Source: Enterobacteriaceae bacterium LSJC7 (GTDB taxonomy: Bacteria > Pseudomonadota > Gammaproteobacteria > Enterobacterales > Enterobacteriaceae). Taken from it: 64,000 nucleotides of DNA. Below the pieces are notes generated by a model that did not search any database, was not told where the DNA came from, and was given only the letters and a program-made list of their open reading frames with translations. A program made the position numbers and the translations under genes. Shown piece by piece: positions 8,081 through 17,369 of the stretch. How positions within the stretch are numbered: position 1 is the stretch's first letter; each line of letters opens with the position of its first letter. The stretch lies in NCBI GenBank assembly GCA_000302695.1, contig AMFN01000022.1, positions 55,954 to 119,953 on the forward strand. Direction: 5' to 3'.

Positions 8081-10255
8081 CTATTTCGCTTTTAACAGCG
8101 TCCTCAGCATCTGCCCGGCCTCCGGGCTGACATCCAGCGGATGGCGATAGCTTACGTTCTCTACCGCGCGCGTCCACAGCGCCACCAGCCAGTCATACAC
8201 GTAGTTGGTTGCTGCATGTACCGGGTTCGCATCCAGCTTCGTCAGGCGCTCGTCGCTGCGCGCGCGCACGCCAAGAGAGAACACCGGATGGCCAGGATTC
8301 CAGCGGCTGGCAGGGCGCGTGGCAGCATCCTGCCCAACGTAGCCAAGCCAGGTAATGAAATCACTCAACTCAGACATCACGCGGGTGCTGTCCGCCAGCG
8401 CACTGCGCTCACAGCCTGCCAGTACCTTGCTGAACAAACCAGGTAAATCCAGGCGGTAGCTCATCGTTATCAGGATATCGCACAGCGTACGGCGCTGCGC
8501 TGCCGACAGGCTCAGACCGTCGTTGTGTTTTTCTGCCCACTGGCGCAGATGATTAACCCACAGTCGCTGCACAGCGTGCTCAAAATCGTCCAGACTGGCT
8601 TCCTGCGCCGGTGCATTCGCCACCTGTTCAGAAAACAGATCGATGGTAGCGTCAAACAAACCAGGAGTGGTTTCCTGAGAGGGTGGATGCTGCTGCCATA
8701 ATTGCTGTAGCGCGCTACGGGGTGGTAACAATGCATTGAGCAAGGTGCCATGTTCTGCGGCATCCTGCTGTAGCGTTCGCAGCATCTCTTCAAGCGGCTG
8801 ACGCCACTGCTCATCATGCGCACCCGGCGGCGACAGCCAGCGGCGCAGCAGCTCGCTGACCTGCTCTGCCAGCGCCTGATGGTTGCGTAGCGCATCGGCC
8901 TCGCGGTTTGCATCGCTCAGCGTCTCGCTTAACCAACGTGCCATACGCTGTGTGTCATTGTCGGTCAGCGCCTGGCAGACACCCCACGGATACTGCGTGC
9001 TGTCGAGCAAGCTCTGCACCGCATTGTCGTTATGCTCCACGCCCGAAGCCGCGTCAAAACGGGCATCAAACGGTGTGATAGCCCATACCACACGCGGGTT
9101 TTCTACGTTTACCGGCATCCAGTCGATAAGGCGCGTAGCCACCTGCTGGTTGTCGCCTCTCTCCTCAATGGCCTGGCAAACCAGTAGCAAATCCGGGCGG
9201 CAGCGCTGGCGGTTCAGTTCGCTTAGAAAATTGCTTTTGCTGACACACCAGTCACGTCCGTCGTCGCGGCGATAGCCTGGAATATCGAGCACTTTGAGCG
9301 CCACCAGTGCCTCATCCGGCGTGGCACTGAGCATCATTTCGGCACACAGCATAGAAAGCAGCACGCGCGGTACGGCAACCGGAGCCTGTACGACATCCAC
9401 CGCCAGCGGACACACGCTCACCTGCGCTGCCGCCTCGCCAGGAAGCTGGCTGTCTGGCGCGAGGAAATCTTTTACTGGCAAACGAAACCTGTCTACGGCC
9501 AGCAGTTCCGGTGCCAGCACATAGCGGGCATTGCCCAGCTGTTGAAGTAACGTTGCCAGCGTCAGCCAGCGGGCAGTCAGCGCACTGTTGTCGCCCCACA
9601 GCAGCGCAAAACAGCGCGCGCGCTGGGCCACACTCAGCTGTGGCAGCTGCTCTGACAGGCGAAACCAGGTTTCTGATTCCGTGACGCTCGCTGTGCCACC
9701 GGCAAGACGGCGATATTCTGCCGCCAGTTGAGCAACCTGTCCGGCATCAATCCCACTCATCTCACCGTTATCATAGCTACGGCGCGCCTCGTCGAGGCGG
9801 CGGCACATCTCGGCCTCATCCAGCGCCAGCGTACCCGCGCCCGCCAGATAATGGCGCAGGAAGATTTGCACCAGCTCACCTTCGTTCACCAGCATCAGAC
9901 ACAGCGGATAACCTTCCTGCTCCGGCCAGCTACGCGGGCCAAATCGCACCGCCATTTGCGCCGGGCGTCCCTCATCGGCAAGGGCGGTAAGGAAATCCAC
10001 CGCATCATTCGGCGCACGCCTGACCAGCCTGTCGCGCAGATGTGCCTTACCACGAGCGCTGTGGCCCCAAAGCCCCACCGTCGGCAGTTGTGCGGCGGCG
10101 GTTTCGCAATAGGTATAGCGTCGCTGCAACTGCAACAGGCGCAGCTGGATACCGTCAGCCACGTCATCAAGCAAAGGTGCCTGCTGGCGCGTGACGTTGA
10201 CCCAGTGGCGCAGAGCGTCAAAAACGGCAGCATTCAGTGAAATGGAGACACTCAT
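8081..10255 (-). CDS. srfC: SrfC-family putative virulence factor
   Basis: 724 residues, last gene of srfABC. SrfC proteins are named from SsrB-regulated genes in Salmonella; their biochemical role is not settled. Seen here: a P-loop-like GHSARGKA (residues 64-71), in which the usual Ser/Thr after Lys is Ala; a G3-like LDIPG near residue 323; and TPFD in the position of a G4-like motif. This suggests a GTPase-like or dynamin-like N-terminal part, possibly with weakened nucleotide binding. The start ATG overlaps the srfB stop by 4 bases (ATGA), so translation is probably coupled. Confidence 0.85.
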   Translation of the reverse strand: MSVSISLNAAVFDALRHWVNVTRQQAPLLDDVADGIQLRLLQLQRRYTYCETAAAQLPTVGLWGHSARGKAHLRDRLVRRAPNDAVDFLTALADEGRPAQMAVRFGPRSWPEQEGYPLCLMLVNEGELVQIFLRHYLAGAGTLALDEAEMCRRLDEARRSYDNGEMSGIDAGQVAQLAAEYRRLAGGTASVTESETWFRLSEQLPQLSVAQRARCFALLWGDNSALTARWLTLATLLQQLGNARYVLAPELLAVDRFRLPVKDFLAPDSQLPGEAAAQVSVCPLAVDVVQAPVAVPRVLLSMLCAEMMLSATPDEALVALKVLDIPGYRRDDGRDWCVSKSNFLSELNRQRCRPDLLLVCQAIEERGDNQQVATRLIDWMPVNVENPRVVWAITPFDARFDAASGVEHNDNAVQSLLDSTQYPWGVCQALTDNDTQRMARWLSETLSDANREADALRNHQALAEQVSELLRRWLSPPGAHDEQWRQPLEEMLRTLQQDAAEHGTLLNALLPPRSALQQLWQQHPPSQETTPGLFDATIDLFSEQVANAPAQEASLDDFEHAVQRLWVNHLRQWAEKHNDGLSLSAAQRRTLCDILITMSYRLDLPGLFSKVLAGCERSALADSTRVMSELSDFITWLGYVGQDAATRPASRWNPGHPVFSLGVRARSDERLTKLDANPVHAATNYVYDWLVALWTRAVENVSYRHPLDVSPEAGQMLRTLLKAK

Positions 10256-13173
10256 TTTTTATACAGGCTCCCGCTATCAATCCAGTAGTCAGACACATTG
10301 CCACGCGAATCACTCAGCGTATTAAGCGTCAGGCTCAGTTTATCCAGTGAAACTTTCTCACCGCTCGCAAGCCGTGCTTCACCCAGCATAAAGGCTTCGC
10401 CGTCGCGCTCGACATTCTGGCGCAGCGCCAGGCGCACATACAGTGGTCCCTGGCTTGCAATGGCCATCGTCAGGCCAGGATCGACAATCGCCAGCGTATA
10501 CAGCGGCGAGGCAGGCCAGCGCTCGTTATCAAGCTGACGAAAGCCCAGACGCACGTTGCCGCGAATTGCAAACGTCTTCTCACTGTCAAGACGCGCGCGC
10601 AGGTTATCTAAATCAATATCGCGATACCAGATATTGTCGTCCGTCAGACGGTTGTGCTCATCCAGCACGCCAAGATAGCGAATCGTGGAATAGGCCTGAA
10701 TACCGGAAGTCTGGAACAAAAAGCCCGGTAAGCGCAGCGACTGCGACAAACTGAACAACATCGCGCCGACGGCCGCCGTGGACTTCGGATGGCCGTTAAA
10801 CGGATACCATTCGTGCACCGGATAATCGTTCATCATCACCATGCGGTTGACCGGCACAGGTTGCAGATAGCGCAGCAACGCCTGTACGCCTGGCAACCCA
10901 ACCGGGCGGCCGGTCAGCAGCACCACGTCGCAATCGTAGAACGAGACGGCTTCACATAACGCGTGCAGCGGTGAGGCGATGGCAAAACGACGTTCAAGCA
11001 CCGCCTGTTGCAGTTCGTTAAAGTTGACCTGCACCGGGACCGCCATTAAATCAAACGCCGGTGCATCCTCTGCCAGCGCCGGTTGCACCAGCTTAGCAAT
11101 GTCTTCGCACAGTGCAGTAGACAGTTTATGGCTCAACATATCGCCAGCGAGCCTGTCAAGACCGGGCAGACGATCGTCAGGACGGCTTTGTTCCCAGGCC
11201 GCCAGAATGGCATTGCCCAGAGGAATAAAATATTGCAGCGTCATCTGCTGGCGCAGCGTGTCACCGGATTCCGGGTGTACGGCATCGCCCGCCAGGCGGC
11301 TCATCAGACCGTCAACATCACGCACGCCACCGTGGCGCAGCGCGTTGGCCAGCGCCGGGAGCACGCTGTGGCGAATGACGTCCAGCAGGATATCGTCACC
11401 GGCAATGCGAAAACCTTCGCGGAACAGCAGGCGCGGCGTAATGCGCGCGCTGCGGCTGTCATCTTCACGCAGGCTGTACTCGGTCACGGCCATATCGGTA
11501 GTGCCACCGCCAATGTCGATGGACGCGACGCGCAGCGTGCGCTCGGCACCGCCATTGGCTCGCGCCAGCGAGCGGAACAGCGCATCGGCACGTCCGGCGT
11601 AGTTTTGCTGAATTTCGTTATAAAGCCAGAACATCTGGCCGCAGCTGGCTTCGTCCCACTCGGCTTCGACCGCAGGCAGCGGCACCGCACGCGACGGCTC
11701 CACCTCGTCCGGGTGCCAGCCCATTGCGCGCCAGACCATGCCAATTGCCTCTTCCATACGCTGGCGAAAGATATTGCGCTCGCGCACCGGCATCCCAGTC
11801 GGCAGCGTGAGGATAAGCGTGCGCAGCTGCCGCGGCACGTCCGGCTGGCCCATACTCAGGCGATTATCCACGCTGTTTATCTGGCTCAGTGCCTGGGTTA
11901 GCAATTCGCACAGCAGCTGGGTCATCAGCGCGCTACGGCTGTATTGGGCAGAGAACACCGGCAGGCGCTCATCTCTGGAAAGTTCGGTAAGCGGAATGCC
12001 TTCGTCGTTCATCAGCATCATCAGCGGCAGCGCAATGGCTTCAGCCTCGGCGCTCGCGCCGGTTTTGCTAAAACGCCACGGCCTTGCTGCTGGCTCGCAG
12101 TCCCACAGGTAGCGGCGCGGGCTGGACAAACTACAGGCACCGGTGCTGGCATGACGCTGTGCCGCAAGAAAACAGGCTTCATCACCGGTACGCACCAGCG
12201 AAGGCCAGACAAAGGCGTCATCGCGCCCGCTTTCCACCGAATAGAAACGCCGGCCAAAGTCGGCACGCGCAAAGGTCAGACGGCTTGAGAAAAACGATGG
12301 GCTGACATACTGCGGCGCATCCGGCGAACGCACGCGCAATTCGGCGGCATGACGCAGACCGCTTTCACCAATACCGTGGTCTTCAACCAGAATGCCGCAG
12401 GTGTGGGTGTTGCCCACATCAAGCACCAGATCGACCGGGATCGCTGCCGTCTGCGCGCTGGTTTCCACGATCCGCAATTCAGGGATCGCCAGCTCAGCGC
12501 CAAACAGCTCCAGCAGGTTCAGCCAGTGCGCCTGGTATTCAAATTTCTTCAGCGCCTGCTGAATGTCGCCTACCGCACGCGACTCACGCTCGTCTGCCGC
12601 GGCACTGAAACTGTCGCGCAGCCAGCCATCGACCCACACCTGGTCAATAAAATCGGCCAGCTCATCATCATGCCAGGCCAGCGCAAAACGGGTGCCGAAG
12701 GTAATGTCGCTACTGACCGGCGCCAACAGTTCGGCACCGTCCTCTTCAGGCACAATGCGGGTGTCCAGCGCCAGCGTCAGGCGGTGGGTATGGCCTGCTT
12801 CGTCTGGCTCGGCAAGCTCGCGAATCTGAAAGCGCGCCCAGTTGCCCGGCCCCTGAGCAAAGCGGCGCTGGGCGCTGACGCGCAGCACCGGCAGCGGCAG
12901 CCATTCGCCATCAAGCAGCGCGAGCGAATGGCTGAGCGCGATACGGCTTTCCGGCTCCACCACTTCGGGTGCGCTGCCGTCCTGGGCAGGGAGCGTAAAT
13001 TTCTGGCGGGCATCATCCCAGTCCAGGCGCAGCAGCGGGCCGTTGGCGGTCTTGCGCACAAAGCAGCCGCGTGAGGCCCGGTCGGTCGGCGTCAGGCCAA
13101 AGTCCAGAAACTGGATGCCGCTGTCGCGCACCAGAGAGACGTTGTGACGGTAAGGATACAGGTTTGCCAACAT
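10252..13173 (-). CDS. srfB: SrfB-family putative virulence factor, actin/Hsp70-like ATPase fold
   Basis: 973 residues, close to the usual SrfB length. Two phosphate-binding motifs of the actin/Hsp70 fold are visible: DLVLDVGNTHTCG near residue 250 and IDIGGGTTDMAV near residue 550. It is therefore likely to be an ATPase. Its cellular role is unknown; it has no signal peptide and is probably cytoplasmic. It starts 3 bp after the srfA stop and overlaps srfC. Base composition is GC-rich and uniform across the operon, so the three genes appear to have been kept together. Confidence 0.9.
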   Translation of the reverse strand: MLANLYPYRHNVSLVRDSGIQFLDFGLTPTDRASRGCFVRKTANGPLLRLDWDDARQKFTLPAQDGSAPEVVEPESRIALSHSLALLDGEWLPLPVLRVSAQRRFAQGPGNWARFQIRELAEPDEAGHTHRLTLALDTRIVPEEDGAELLAPVSSDITFGTRFALAWHDDELADFIDQVWVDGWLRDSFSAAADERESRAVGDIQQALKKFEYQAHWLNLLELFGAELAIPELRIVETSAQTAAIPVDLVLDVGNTHTCGILVEDHGIGESGLRHAAELRVRSPDAPQYVSPSFFSSRLTFARADFGRRFYSVESGRDDAFVWPSLVRTGDEACFLAAQRHASTGACSLSSPRRYLWDCEPAARPWRFSKTGASAEAEAIALPLMMLMNDEGIPLTELSRDERLPVFSAQYSRSALMTQLLCELLTQALSQINSVDNRLSMGQPDVPRQLRTLILTLPTGMPVRERNIFRQRMEEAIGMVWRAMGWHPDEVEPSRAVPLPAVEAEWDEASCGQMFWLYNEIQQNYAGRADALFRSLARANGGAERTLRVASIDIGGGTTDMAVTEYSLREDDSRSARITPRLLFREGFRIAGDDILLDVIRHSVLPALANALRHGGVRDVDGLMSRLAGDAVHPESGDTLRQQMTLQYFIPLGNAILAAWEQSRPDDRLPGLDRLAGDMLSHKLSTALCEDIAKLVQPALAEDAPAFDLMAVPVQVNFNELQQAVLERRFAIASPLHALCEAVSFYDCDVVLLTGRPVGLPGVQALLRYLQPVPVNRMVMMNDYPVHEWYPFNGHPKSTAAVGAMLFSLSQSLRLPGFLFQTSGIQAYSTIRYLGVLDEHNRLTDDNIWYRDIDLDNLRARLDSEKTFAIRGNVRLGFRQLDNERWPASPLYTLAIVDPGLTMAIASQGPLYVRLALRQNVERDGEAFMLGEARLASGEKVSLDKLSLTLNTLSDSRGNVSDYWIDSGSLYKK

Positions 13174-13176
13174 GGT

Positions 13177-14472
13177 TTACTTGCCCACCTTTTTAAACGT
13201 TATCGGCATTGCCTCTTCTTCACCATAGCGCGCATCGCAGCGCGCTGCCCCAGTTTCGCCCTGGCGGCAGGCGATTTCCGGCATCGGATAGCGTGTACCG
13301 TCGCTACAACGCGCACGCGCACGGCTTTTCACCATCAGTGCGCCAGAAGGCATCAGTCCTGAATAAATATCGGCCTTGCACGTCAGCTTACCGCCAAGAT
13401 TCAGCGTCGCGCTGCCTTCGTTATCTTTTATCTGAAGCGTAACCGAGCGCAGCGCCGGGAGTTTGTCCGGCTGCGCCATTGCGCCGTTCGCTTCACCGTT
13501 TAGCTGCCAGTTGCCATTGAGAAAGCGCGTTGAGCCCGCTTTCAGCGCATCAGCAGGTAGCACCAGCGCCCCCGGCGGCGGCGGAACGTCCGGCACGGTG
13601 GCGACTTGCAACGGCAGCGCCATCGTCAGTGCTGGCATCACAAGCTTCACCGGCTCTGGCTCCGCGGGCTGCGGCTCGCTCACAACAGCCGTCTCTTCCT
13701 GAGCCGCTTGCCCACCGTAAATGTACCAACCCGCTGCGGCCACAACGGGCAGCGCCAGCAGTACCGCGCAGGCGGCAAGGGTTTTACGTGAGCGCTTTTT
13801 CTTTGTAATGACGACCGGTTGCTCTTCTTCAGGTGCGTCCGGTACTGAGGAGGTCACTTCATAAAGCGTGGTAGCGAGCGCTGCCTGCGTATTCACAGGC
13901 TCGACCATCGGGGCAGGTTCTTCCACGGCAGGCGCGACAACCGGCGCAGGCTCTGGTGCCACAAACGCCACTGGCTCCGGTTCCGGCTCTGGCACGCTGC
14001 GTAAACCAATCAGTGCATCTTCCGGCACTTTCTGATGATGGGCGATAAAACCCCAGAAGGTGATTACCGGACGCCCATCCACCAAAAACACGTGGTTCGC
14101 GCCTGGGAACATAAACGCGCGTGCCAGCAGCAGGCCAAAGCGGCGAATCGCCGGTTTTTCTGCCCGCTGGCTGCGCTCGCTCAGCATGGTGATTTCATCA
14201 AGGCAGCGCTCAAGATGCTTGAGCGCTCTCCTGCGCGTATCGCCGTCGGCTCCAATCCACGACACCACGCGCTTACCTGCAGGCGCGTACCAGTCCACGC
14301 GCTGGCTGGCGTCATCGGTCTGCGGAATAGCGAGAATACTGGCGGCAAGCTCCATACCGCGCAGCTTCAGCGCCTCGCGAATTTGCAGCGCGGATTCGAA
14401 CACCGCCTGCCCGTTGTTACCCACAGCCTGGAAATCATTAAGAAATCCACTGCGTAATAAGAGGCGCGCCAC
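13177..14472 (-). CDS. srfA: SrfA-family membrane-anchored protein
   Basis: 431 residues, first gene of srfABC. The N-terminal cytoplasmic domain (1-160) is followed by a Pro/Glu-rich linker with EPEP-type repeats (160-192), a basic patch KKKRSRK (224-230), one membrane segment (231-251) and a C-terminal domain ending in a Cys-containing stretch. The topology suggests that the C-terminal domain is periplasmic. The start is GTG 14472, with GGAG 9 bases upstream. Family function is undetermined; with SrfB (ATPase-like) and SrfC (GTPase-like) it could form a membrane-tethered complex, which is inference. Confidence 0.82.
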   Translation of the reverse strand: MARLLLRSGFLNDFQAVGNNGQAVFESALQIREALKLRGMELAASILAIPQTDDASQRVDWYAPAGKRVVSWIGADGDTRRRALKHLERCLDEITMLSERSQRAEKPAIRRFGLLLARAFMFPGANHVFLVDGRPVITFWGFIAHHQKVPEDALIGLRSVPEPEPEPVAFVAPEPAPVVAPAVEEPAPMVEPVNTQAALATTLYEVTSSVPDAPEEEQPVVITKKKRSRKTLAACAVLLALPVVAAAGWYIYGGQAAQEETAVVSEPQPAEPEPVKLVMPALTMALPLQVATVPDVPPPPGALVLPADALKAGSTRFLNGNWQLNGEANGAMAQPDKLPALRSVTLQIKDNEGSATLNLGGKLTCKADIYSGLMPSGALMVKSRARARCSDGTRYPMPEIACRQGETGAARCDARYGEEEAMPITFKKVGK

Positions 14473-14713
14473 GTTAGCACGCTCCGAATAATTGGGCGGC
14501 TCGCGGTAAAACGTGAGTCACAGGGCGGGTCGTGTTCATAGGCGGTCGTTTCACTCAGGATAAGGAAGTGGAAGATATGGTGATATTCTATGCGATGCCA
14601 CTTCAGATCTTTTTTGGTAAAAACGCCCGTTTTTCGCCCTTAATGTGTTTTGACATCCCGGCTGTTTTGTGATTTACCTCATATACTGTCACCGGGAGCC
14701 TGTCGCGTTGCTA

Positions 14714-15919
14714 TCAGAAGTAATAGCCGATATTCACGTTTGTGCGCAGGTACCACTTGTTGCTGCCAGGTGATGAGGTGCTGGTCCAGCCTGTGGAACT
14801 CAGCGAGCCTCCCCACGGGTTGGCATTTTTCGCCCAACTCATGTCCACCCAGAACATCACCGGCAGTGCGAAAACCTGCACGCCGAGCGTGTTTATCTGT
14901 GAATCTGACCAGCCACGCTTATCTTTCCACAGCACGCTGAAGTCATTATAGAAGCGCAGCTTTTTCACCGCTCCCCAGGTCACATCCACATCACGCGCCA
15001 GGTTCAGCGCACCGGTTGTTGCTTTTGCCGGTATCAGATAGGCGGGATTAAGGCCGTTACCGCCCATCAGAATGCTGTCGTCACTCACGCCTGGCGGGTT
15101 TTTGGGGGAATAACTGTAGCGAATTACCTGCGTGGTCAGCTTCCACGGCCCGTAGTTGGCAACGCCGTGCAGACCCGCTGCCCAGAACATGCCGTTATCA
15201 CCGGTTTCATTATTATATAGCCGTGAGGCGGCAAGCGAGCCACCCAACTCATTATTCCAGCCCCCCTCCTTAAACGTGCGTGCCAGGCGCAGGTTAACCT
15301 GATCGCGTTTCTCATTACGCTGCAAACCCTGAGACGCATACATCGTATTGGTAAGCTCTGTGTAATCGCCCACATCCGGCGCAAAACGCGCGCCCCCTGG
15401 CTCCATCCAGGGAAACCAGGCGGCATCCAGCGACCAGTCATTATTCTGGTATTGATATTTAATGCCGCCGCCTGCGCTCATGGCAAAACCCATATAAAAC
15501 GGAACACCAAACGTCCAGCCAAATTGTGGAAAAGGCTGTAAACCAAACGGTTTACCCGGCAAGCCGACCTGAATATTGTTTTGCGGATTAAATCGCCAGC
15601 CCACAAAGGCCCGGTCAACAATGTATTTCCGTTTATCCTGAAACCAGAAACCGGCATCAAAAAAGAGTTTTTGATAATAACCGCTGGCATCCACACGCAC
15701 GGTATCAAAACGCAAACGCGGCGGGTTACGATAAATACTGGTATTCCAGTCTTCATAACGATAGTTAGCGCGTAGCGCGCCGCCAATCTCCAGCCCGGCG
15801 TCGTTATCGCTGTCTTTCCAGCTCAGATGGGGGAAAGGTTTATCGGCGCTCCAGGCACTCTGCGCCAGTGACGTGGCGCACAGAGACAGATACAAAAACA
15901 GCCTGACTGCTTTATGCAT
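14714..15919 (-). CDS. Outer-membrane beta-barrel protein, porin-like
   Basis: 401 residues with a Sec signal peptide (MHKAVRLFLYLSLCATSLAQSAWSA). The mature part is rich in alternating aromatic strands and ends in Phe (NIGYYF), the usual C-terminal signature for BamA-dependent barrel insertion. Repeated phrases such as FDAGFWFQDKRK and FYNDFSVLWKDKRGW suggest a phosphate-selective-porin-like or sugar-porin-like barrel, but I cannot name the family. ATG 15919 has AGGGGAAAG upstream; the open frame extends 32 codons further without a good site. A 12-bp perfect inverted repeat lies about 45 bp upstream and is a likely operator. Confidence 0.8.
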   Translation of the reverse strand: MHKAVRLFLYLSLCATSLAQSAWSADKPFPHLSWKDSDNDAGLEIGGALRANYRYEDWNTSIYRNPPRLRFDTVRVDASGYYQKLFFDAGFWFQDKRKYIVDRAFVGWRFNPQNNIQVGLPGKPFGLQPFPQFGWTFGVPFYMGFAMSAGGGIKYQYQNNDWSLDAAWFPWMEPGGARFAPDVGDYTELTNTMYASQGLQRNEKRDQVNLRLARTFKEGGWNNELGGSLAASRLYNNETGDNGMFWAAGLHGVANYGPWKLTTQVIRYSYSPKNPPGVSDDSILMGGNGLNPAYLIPAKATTGALNLARDVDVTWGAVKKLRFYNDFSVLWKDKRGWSDSQINTLGVQVFALPVMFWVDMSWAKNANPWGGSLSSTGWTSTSSPGSNKWYLRTNVNIGYYF

Positions 15920-15962
15920 TTGCTTTCCCCTATGAATAAGTGCAATAAACGATATGCCTGTG

Positions 15963-15988
15963 CCATTTATTACAAATGTAATAAATGG
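15963..15988. promoter_or_regulatory. Perfect inverted repeat upstream of the porin gene
   Basis: CCATTTATTACA at 15963-15974 and its exact complement at 15977-15988, separated by AA. A 12-bp-arm palindrome 44 bp before the start codon is most simply a dimeric regulator's operator. The regulator is unknown and no regulator gene is adjacent. Confidence 0.6.
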
Positions 15989-16777
15989 TGTTACTTTATC
16001 AGAGAAAAAACACAATTTCTTACACTGGTATTAACCCTACATATTTCGCATTTAAAATATGAAATAATCATTCACATCAAACACAGAGACATTCCCATCA
16101 GGTTTTCACAATGTCAACAATAAAGCCACGCCAACTTATCTAATAATGAATATTGTGGAGTACATCACTTAAAGGTTTCATATTTGATAATTACATTATT
16201 TATCTTGCGGGTATTTTCTTTTTTGCATAACACGCCACATCATACTTTTTTTGCATAATACCGGCGGCGTCATTATATTTTTATTATTGCCCGGAGCGTA
16301 TTTTATTACATAACAAATAAGCCCGGCACAAATATTCCCTGTCCGCAGAATATCCACAGCGATACCACCGGGGCGTACAGGCTGCCAGGATCACCTGGCC
16401 GGTATCATCGCCGCTCACGCCCATCAACCAGCCAGCCAACACCCTTAGCGGGGGCAGAGTTCGGGGATAACGGTTAAAGATTGAGTAAAGCGGCCAGGCG
16501 GTTTCACAAAAAACATGACTCTCTCACCTAAAAGCGAATATTCTCAGCGCTAAACATTTTTTGCGAAAAGAATAGAGTTGCATGATTTACTCGCGCCGGG
16601 GCGCTGCCTTTATCGTTGCGAATTTGTTATTAAAAGACGCCAAAAGATCATACTGTGCGCTGTTCTCGCACCCGATATTAAAACATTCTGAAAATAACCC
16701 CCTGTTCTGTTTTAATTTTGAGAGATGCATCATACTTATTGATAACGCTATACAGCTGGCTTACAAAAACGGGGCAG
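15989..16777. other. AT-rich intergenic region without a convincing gene
   Basis: About 790 bp between the porin operator and the lipoprotein promoter. It is AT-rich with a GC-richer patch at about 16320-16500. Short open frames such as 16582-16806 lack a ribosome site and protein-like composition. No RNA gene or repeat was recognised. Confidence 0.5.
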
Positions 16778-16807
16778 TTGACACTTCCTGTTGCCTACTT
16801 ATATAAT
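16778..16807 (+). promoter_or_regulatory. Sigma-70 promoter of the lipoprotein/coiled-coil operon
   Basis: Consensus TTGACA at 16778-16783, an 18-base spacer and consensus TATAAT at 16802-16807. Transcription should start near 16814, giving a 5' leader of about 40 bases before the lipoprotein start at 16853. Confidence 0.8.
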
Positions 16808-16852
16808 TTTTTGAATTTTGTGATAGTTTCAGGGTATCAGGGAACGGAGATA

Positions 16853-17341
16853 ATGGTTAAAAATAAGCGTGCTCTTTTTGGGGTTCTGCTGCTGGCTGGC
16901 ACAATCAGCGGCTGTACGTTAGATAAAACGACTACCAGCACATATAAAGCAGGCAATAATGCTGCCGCCTCATCGCAGGCCAGCACGACCTCCGCTTCTC
17001 CGTCCTCCCAGTCCAGCTGGAGCGGTGTGTCTGAAAACGGCACCACCCAGACCGTAGAGGTGATGGATTCAGAAAGAAGCATTACCAGCCAGCGTCTGCA
17101 GACCTGCCTTGCAGAAGCGCGCCAGCTATCCAGCATTGGCAACGGGACTTACAACAACCTGGTCGATTCTCTCAGACGCAGCATTGCGGCAACCAAATAC
17201 TACGCTGGCATCGCGGGCCAACTGTCTGGCAACACCCAGGACACCATCACGCCGCTGTATCAGTACAAAATTAACGATACCTGTAACACCATCTCCCAGT
17301 CATTGCTCGCAGAGCTGAAGAAGGGTGATTTGTTAAAGTAA
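16853..17341 (+). CDS. Small lipoprotein upstream of giant coiled-coil protein
   Basis: 162 residues. The N-terminus MVKNKRALFGVLLLAGTISGC is a lipoprotein signal with lipobox ISGC, so the mature protein starts at Cys21 and is membrane-anchored in the periplasm. A Ser/Thr/Ala-rich linker (about 25-65) precedes a helical domain with two more Cys residues (in LQTCLAEA and NDTCNTI) that could form a disulfide. ATG 16853 is chosen because GGAG lies just upstream and it gives the signal peptide; the frame is open further upstream. It is 28 bp ahead of the coiled-coil gene and under the same promoter, so the two products probably work together. I do not recognise the family. Confidence 0.78.
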   Translation: MVKNKRALFGVLLLAGTISGCTLDKTTTSTYKAGNNAAASSQASTTSASPSSQSSWSGVSENGTTQTVEVMDSERSITSQRLQTCLAEARQLSSIGNGTYNNLVDSLRRSIAATKYYAGIAGQLSGNTQDTITPLYQYKINDTCNTISQSLLAELKKGDLLK

Positions 17342-17369
17342 CAGACAACCTCGGTAGGTCTTTTAAATA

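Noticed and set aside
16582-16806. 74-codon frame before the lipoprotein gene
   Set aside because: No ribosome site, overlaps the sigma-70 promoter and has unlikely composition.
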